Source of the DNA: Saccharina japonica
Taxonomy: Eukaryota; Sar; Phaeophyceae; Laminariales; Laminariaceae
Assembly: GCA_008828725.1 (NCBI GenBank)
Contig: MEHQ01002218.1
Coordinates: 1-64,000, forward strand
Direction: 5' to 3'
Length of the DNA stretch: 64,000 nt
The notes beneath the pieces were generated by a model that was given only the letters and a program-made list of their open reading frames with translations, was not told the origin of the DNA and made no database searches. Made by a program: the position numbers and the translations under genes. This document shows, one piece after another, positions 46,401 to 53,800 of the stretch. Position 1 is the first letter of the stretch, and the number at the start of each line of letters is the position of its first letter.

Positions 46401-49400
46401 CATTTGGCTGTTGACAACGAATGCCTTTCGAGACGGAGCGGGGGGCGGGAGAGATGGAGGGATTGAGAGAGGAACAGAAGGCGGGAGGCAAAGAGACGAG
46501 AAAATAGCGAGAGAGCATGGTGTCGACGCCCGCTTTGCTGAATCACAATACGACCACCCACACTGTCTCCGACCCTTACCCCCCTGAAAAAAAAAGCAAG
46601 CGCATCGCCGCTGTTGCTACTGCTTGGGGGTATACGTTCAAGGCGGGCCATGTTTCAGGCGAGCCACCACGCACATTTGTTTACACGCTTTTCTCCATCT
46701 CACCATTGACCCCAATATCGAATTTACTCTGGACGGAGAGGAGAGGACCATCGTCAAGCATTGGAATCGTTTATTTGATAAACCGTACACCCGAAAATCT
46801 TAATTGTTAGCATATAGTTGACCAGGTACACCCGAACACCCTAAGTGTTAATATATAGTTGTAAAAGCATCGCTTTTCACTAAAGCAAGCACAGCGCTCT
46901 CCTGCTCCGTCTTGCCCCATTGGCTGATGTCCTTTTATCAGGTGTCGCACGCGGGTCCCACCTCGACGGCAGCGCTAGAGGGGGAAAGCGATGGCGGACG
47001 ACAAACAAGCTGCTCGACCGACCTGCGCACGGTGCTCGGGACGGCCATCTTCGAGAGGGTGATTAAGGTGAACAACTCGTTCAGATCATCGATTTCCGCT
47101 GATGATCTAGAGCTTTCAAGGAAGATCTATGCCCGATCTTATATAATCTGTATGACCTGTACAATCTGTATGACCTGTACAATCTGTATGACCTGTACAA
47201 TCTGTATGATCTGTATGATCTGTATGATCTGTATGGTCTGTATAATTTGTATGATCTGCGTTATTTGTATGGTCTGTATGATCTGTTTGATCTGTATGAT
47301 TTGCGTGATACAGCACATGTTTCCTGGGTTGGATATAATATGATCTACTACGCATGTAGGCGAGGAACTATTAATAGATGATCTAGATCATGATCTATCT
47401 GTAGATGATCTAGATTATGATCAATCTGTAGATTATCTAGATCATGATCTATCTGTAGATTATCTAGATCATGATATATCTGTAGATGATCTAAATCATG
47501 ATCTATCTGTATCATGATCTATCTATAGATGCCCTAGATCCTGATCTATCTGTAGATGATCTAGATCATGATATACTGTAGATGATCTATATCATGATCT
47601 ACTGTAGATTATCTAGATCACGGTTTACTGCAGATGATCTAGATCATGATCTATCTGTCGATGGCCTAGACCATCATACGTTAGGGGTGTGCAAAGGTGC
47701 GAGCAGAGCTGTCGCGTTTTTTTTAATACCTATCTTAGCGAGGAATCAGTTTTGGTAGTACGCTACCAGGTAGGCCCCCATTTTTCGGGGGAACATACAA
47801 GTACAGTAGTTTCGTGCCCGCAGTTTTCTGATTGGTCAATTTTTTTGGTTGTAAATTTTGATTGGTGGAAAATCCTTGGTCGACATTTGTCGTAATCCGG
47901 AATCGTGAAGTCACTTTTCGGGAAAAACAAAAACTTGGAAAAGTGGCCGTGGATGGTGACGTCAGTCTTCTTTTTTCGGAAAATTGACCGGAAAAAGTTT
48001 TATTCAGAGCATGTTTTGAATATGCTTACGGCGTAAAGTTACTGGAAAATTCTTCGACCTACAGTTTTTTTTTTCTCGTGTATGTGATGGTACCTAATTC
48101 CTATGGCCCTCCGTGACAGTACGTAAAAAAAAGGGCATGCGAAAGGAGGTATTTTTCTTTTCCTTTCTGAAAAAAAAACTCGACGGCAACAATAGTAATA
48201 AGGGAAAAAAAACAAGCAAAACAAAACGAACGAACTCAAACCACCCACCATCGACAAAACGCGAGCAGAACTGTCGCGTTTGTTCGTTTGTTTGTTTGTT
48301 TGTTTGTTTGTTTGTTTGTTTGTTTTTTTTATGTTCTACCGTACTGTAGATGCTAACTACGGCAGACAAAAGTTCTTTTCGATCAGACTGTTTGTTTGTT
48401 TGTTTGTTTGTTTGTTTGTTTGTTTGTTTGTTTGTTTGTTTGTTTGTTTGTTGTTTGTTTGTTTGTTTGTTTGTTTGTTTGTTTGTTTGTTTGTTTGTTT
48501 GTTTGTTTGTTTGTTTGTTTGTTTGTTTGTTTGTTTGTTTGTTTGTTTGTTTGTTTGTTTGTTTGTTTGTTTGTTTGTTTGTTTGTTTGTTTGTTTGTTT
48601 GTTTGTTTGTTTGTTTGTTTGTTTGTTTGTTTGTTTGTTTGTTTGTTTGTTTGTTTGTTTGTTTGTTTGTTTGTTTGTTTGTTTGTTTGTTTGTTTGTTT
48701 GTTTGTTTGTTTGTTTGTTTGTTTGTTTGTTTGTTTGTTTGTTTGTTTGTTTGTTTGTTTGTTTGTTTGTTTGTTTGTTTGTTTGTTTGTTTGTTTGTTT
48801 GTTTGTTTGTTTGTTTGTTTGTTTGTTTGTTTGTTTGTTTGTTTGTTTGTTTGTTTGTTTGTTTGTTTGTTTGTTTGTTTGTTTGTTTGTTTGTTTGTTT
48901 GTTTGTTTGTTTGTTTGTTTGTTTGTTTGTTTGTTTGTTTGTTTGTTTGTTTGTTTGTTTGTTTGTTTGTTTGTTTGTTTGTTTGTTTGTTTGTTTGTTT
49001 GTTTGTTTGTTTGTTTGTTTGTTTGTTTGTTTGTTTGTTTGTTTGTTTGTTTGTTTGTTTGTTTGTTTGTTTGTTTGTTTGTTTGTTTGTTTGTTTGTTT
49101 GTTTGTTTGTTTGTTTGTTTGTTTGTTTGTTTGTTTGTTTGTTTGTTTGTTTGTTTGTTTGTTTGTTTGTTTGTTTGTTTGTTTGTTTGTTTGTTTGTTT
49201 GTTTGTTTGTTTGTTTGTTTGTTTGTTTGTTTGTTTGTTTGTTTGTTTGTTTGTTTGTTTGTTTGTTTGTTTGTTTGTTTGTTTGTTTGTTTGTTTGTTT
49301 GTTTGTTTGTTTGTTTGTTTGTTTGTTTGTTTGTTTGTTTGTTTGTTTGTTTGTTTGTTTGTTTGTTTGTTTGTTTGTTTGTTTGTTTGTTTGTTTGTTT

Positions 49401-50826
49401 GTTTGTTTGTTTGTTTGTTTGTTTGTTTGTTTGTTTGTTTGTTTGTTTGTTTGTTTGTTTGTTTGTTTGTTTGTTTGTTTGTTTGTTTGTTTGTTTGTTT
49501 GTTTGTTTGTTTGTTTGTTTGTTTGTTTGTTTGTTTGTTTGTTTGTTTGTTTGTTTGTTTGTTTGTTTGTTTGTTTGTTTGTTTGTTTGTTTGTTTGTTT
49601 GTTTGTTTGTTTGTTTGTTTGTTTGTTTGTTTGTTTGTTTGTTTGTTTGTTTGTTTGTTTGTTTGTTTGTTTGTTTGTTTGTTTGTTTGTTTGTTTGTTT
49701 GTTTGTTTGTTTGTTTGTTTGTTTGTTTGTTTGTTTGTTTGTTTGTTTGTTTGTTTGTTTGTTTGTTTGTTTGTTTGTTTGTTTGTTTGTTTGTTTGTTT
49801 GTTTGTTTGTTTGTTTGTTTGTTTGTTTGTTTGTTTGTTTGTTTGTTTGTTTGTTTGTTTGTTTGTTTGTTTGTTTGTTTGTTTGTTTGTTTGTTTGTTT
49901 GTTTGTTTGTTTGTTTGTTTGTTTGTTTGTTTGTTTGTTTGTTTGTTTGTTTGTTTGTTTGTTTGTTTGTTTGTTTGTTTGTTTGTTTGTTTGTTTGTTT
50001 GTTTGTTTGTTTGTTTGTTTGTTTGTTTGTTTGTTTGTTTGTTTGTTTGTTTGTTTGTTTGTTTGTTTGTTTGTTTGTTTGTTTGTTTGTTTGTTTGTTT
50101 GTTTGTTTGTTTGTTTGTTTGTTTGTTTGTTTGTTTGTTTGTTTGTTTGTTTGTTTGTTTGTTTGTTTGTTTGTTTGTTTGTTTGTTTGTTTGTTTGTTT
50201 GTTTGTTTGTTTGTTTGTTTGTTTGTTTGTTTGTTTGTTTGTTTGTTTGTTTGTTTGTTTGTTTGTTTGTTTGTTTGTTTGTTTGTTTGTTTGTTTGTTT
50301 GTTTGTTTGTTTGTTTGTTTGTTTGTTTGTTTGTTTGTTTGTTTGTTTGTTTGTTTGTTTGTTTGTTTGTTTGTTTGTTTGTTTGTTTGTTTGTTTGTTT
50401 GTTTGTTTGTTTGTTTGTTTGTTTGTTTGTTTGTTTGTTTGTTTGTTTGTTTGTTTGTTTGTTTGTTTGTTTGTTTGTTTGTTTGTTTGTTTGTTTGTTT
50501 GTTTGTTTGTTTGTTTGTTTGTTTGTTTGTTTGTTTGTTTGTTTGTTTGTTTGTTTGTTTGTTTGTTTGTTTGTTTGTTTGTTTGTTTGTTTGTTTGTTT
50601 GTTTGTTTGTTTGTTTGTTTGTTTGTTTGTTTGTTTGTTTGTTTGTTTGTTTGTTTGTTTGTTTGTTTGTTTGTTTGTTTGTTTGTTTGTTTGTTTGTTT
50701 GTTTGTTTGTTTGTTTGTTTGTTTGTTTGTTTGTTTGTTTGTTTGTTTGTTTGTTTGTTTGTTTGTTTGTTTGTTTGTTTGTTTGTTTGTTTGTTTGTTT
50801 GTTTGTTTGTTTGTTTGTTTGTTTGN

Positions 50827-50857
<31 letters not shown>

Positions 50858-53800
50858 AAAATGACAAGCGAAGCGAGGGACGCGCAACTGCAAGTCGCTC
50901 TGGCGGAGCTGGTGGTATTCGATGACGAGGTTAGCTCGGCTCCAAAGGACACTGAGGACGAAGGTATTCGTATATCGTGTCTTAAGGGGGCGGGCGGGCA
51001 ATGTCGAAAAACAAAACGAGGATTTATTTTTTCGGCGGCGGCGGTGGTGGTGGTGGTTATTTCGCGCGCTCTATACCACTCTGTCCGGAAATATGAGCAG
51101 CGTTTATATTGAGTACTACTATATAAAAGGTGCTTATATTTCAGGACAGAGTGGTATCTTTTTTTGAGGAATTCCGGCATATTTTTTTTTGTGTCTTTAC
51201 TGATGGCGCTTTCCTGGATGTTTGGGCTCAACCTCGTGCTTTTTGTTTGACTAAACTTGAGACGCATATTACGGCAAAGGTACGCCATGATTTTTTCTGA
51301 CAGTGGTCACTCGAAAAAATCTAGTTTAATAACAAATCAAAAACTGAGTGTGGAGGGAAATAAAAGTGCTACGTACGACTCGATGACCAATCCCATACAG
51401 CCCAAGTACAAAATAAAGCATTCTGCAGCACAAGAAAGAGATTCCGACGATGTTGGGTTAACGCATTCAGAACTGAAAACAAATATTCCACTCTAATTCC
51501 AAGTAGTTTGTCCCCAAATATGTTGGATCAGTTTTCAATAATGGATTGAGAAGCGCGGCCATTCCGAAGATATTTCGGCCAAAACAATGCTACCTCTATT
51601 TGTAGCACGCGCCTTGAGCCAGCTGGTTATGATCTTTAAAGTGGTCACCCCACAAGACAGTCCCTTCGGGACTAGAAGGCAAGCCTTAACAAAGGAGACC
51701 ATTCGTTGTCGACCAAAAAGACCGCATTATTGTACCTTCGTACATATAGAGCTCGAGCCTGAAGCTCTTGATCCCAAAATCACATTTTTTTATCTTCGTG
51801 CGTAGAGGGAACAAAAAAACTGAAGTCTTCTCGCGATAAAAATGCAAGGCAAGAACCGTTGTGGGGAGGGAGGGAGAGGAGCCTACTTCGTGACCCCGGA
51901 TCTGAGTTACGGCTAGGGAGGAGAGAGAAAGGAAGGGCGAAGATGATACATGGGATGGAAAAAAAAAAAAAAATAGAGCTCGAGCCTGAAACTCTTGATT
52001 CCAAAATCACATTAATTTATCTTCGTGCATAGAGCTCGAGCCTGGAGTTCCCAATTCCCAAATTCGCTCGAGCCTGGAGTTCCTAATTCCCAAATTATTA
52101 ACTGTTTTAGCTTACTATTAATACTATACATGCAGGTTAGAGCGTCGGGGGGGGGGTGGCATCGCAACAACGACAAAAAACTGTGGGGGTGACCGAAACG
52201 TCCGTCACGTGCAATGCGTTCACAAAACCTTGTGCGCCAGACAATGGATAACTGTTGATTGTGCAAACATGAGAGTAGAGTAAAGTACGCACGTATATCA
52301 CGTATGTAGCGTAATTTTTTACCAAACAAGCATAGCGACAAGCCGGCTCGTGTCACAGGTACATACGAATATGAAGCTTGTTACGGAGGGGCCATCGTAG
52401 TGAATAAGAACAAATCTTGTTAGTAAAATAGTAAAATATATAGGTTTTTGATTGCACTTTTTTTTGTTTTGTTTTTTCCATCCCATTTATTATCTTCGCA
52501 CTTCTGTCCCTCTCCCTCCCTAGTCGTAACTCAGATCCGGGGTCAAAAAGTAGGCTCTTCTCCCCCCTCCCCCACTACGGTTCTTGCCTTGCTTTTTATC
52601 GCGCAGAGGGTTTTAATTCCCAACGCTCGTCGGTTTTTCATCGACTTTTGCTAACTCACGCTCTCGCGCTTTCCGTTACGTAGTCAAGGGTCACAAAGCA
52701 GGCTCTTCTCCCTCCTCCCCACTACGGCTCGTGCCTTGATTTTCATCGCACAGAGGGTTCAGCATTCCCAACGCTCGTCGATTTTTCGTCAACTTTTGCT
52801 AACTCACGCTCTCGCGCTTTCCGCTACGTAGTCAAGATATTTGTTTTGTCCCTACGAGTATATATATATATATATCATACGAGTATGCACTCGGGGGGGC
52901 TCGAACCAACAACCTTGACTCTAACGGGGACGGGATTCACCTGTCAATCCACCGGGGACGCCGACTCGTAGCTCCTACTTACTACGCTTGCTACGGAGGG
53001 ACAACAGTAAATAGGACCAAATATCGTTGGTAAAGATAGTAAAATATATACCACTCTGTACATGAATAGAAGCCTCTTTTTCATATCAATTTTTAGTCAA
53101 AACGGACCTTACATTTTAGAACAGATGGGTACCGTAGGTCCTATTTACTACGCCCCCCCCCCCCGCGTAATAGTCGTTCCCTACCATGGTGTGCCTGCAA
53201 ACCCTCCCTGACAACGATGACGCACAAGGCGCTGCCATCGACGACGATGACGACCGACCGGCGACATCGGGGATGGTGACATGGGGGGTGAAGTTCGACG
53301 AAGAGGCGGTGGAACCGATAGCGCTTGACGACGGAGGGGCGGGGGAGCTCTACGAGGAGCAGGTCGACGCCCAGCTAGCAGCCGCGGCGGCGCAGGTGGG
53401 GGGATGCACTCACTCACATATACCACTCTGTCCATAAGTATAAACACCATTTTTACACTCATATTCAATAAAAACGTTGCTTATATTGATGTACAGAGTG
53501 GTAAAGGTTTTCGTTTGCACTCACATATAAAGGTCGAGAAAAGACGAAAGAGGGCTGCGAAAAACTATGCAACAAAAGTCGCCCGCTCAATCGGTGGAAC
53601 TAACTCCCAGCTGACGCATTTTGTAATCATTTCTTTCATCATGAATTTTTTGTAGGTCGAGAAAAGACAAAAAGAGGGCTGCAAAAATATTGCAGCAAAA
53701 GCCACCCGCTCATCCGGTAGAACTCCCAGCTGACGCATATGTAATCATTTTTACGATACATTTCAAGGTCGACAAAGACGGGAGGACGCGAAAAGAATGC

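Noticed and set aside
46517..46650. Candidate start exon (MVSTPALLNHN frame) of a second gene
   Set aside because: No donor with a phase compatible with the next exon (46942), whose phase instead fits exon 6; not included in the model.
48094..51288. Frames of 820-1064 codons on both strands
   Set aside because: They are translations of the TTTG array (repeating Phe-Val-Cys-Leu or Asn-Lys-Gln-Thr) and continue through the N; no biological protein is implied.
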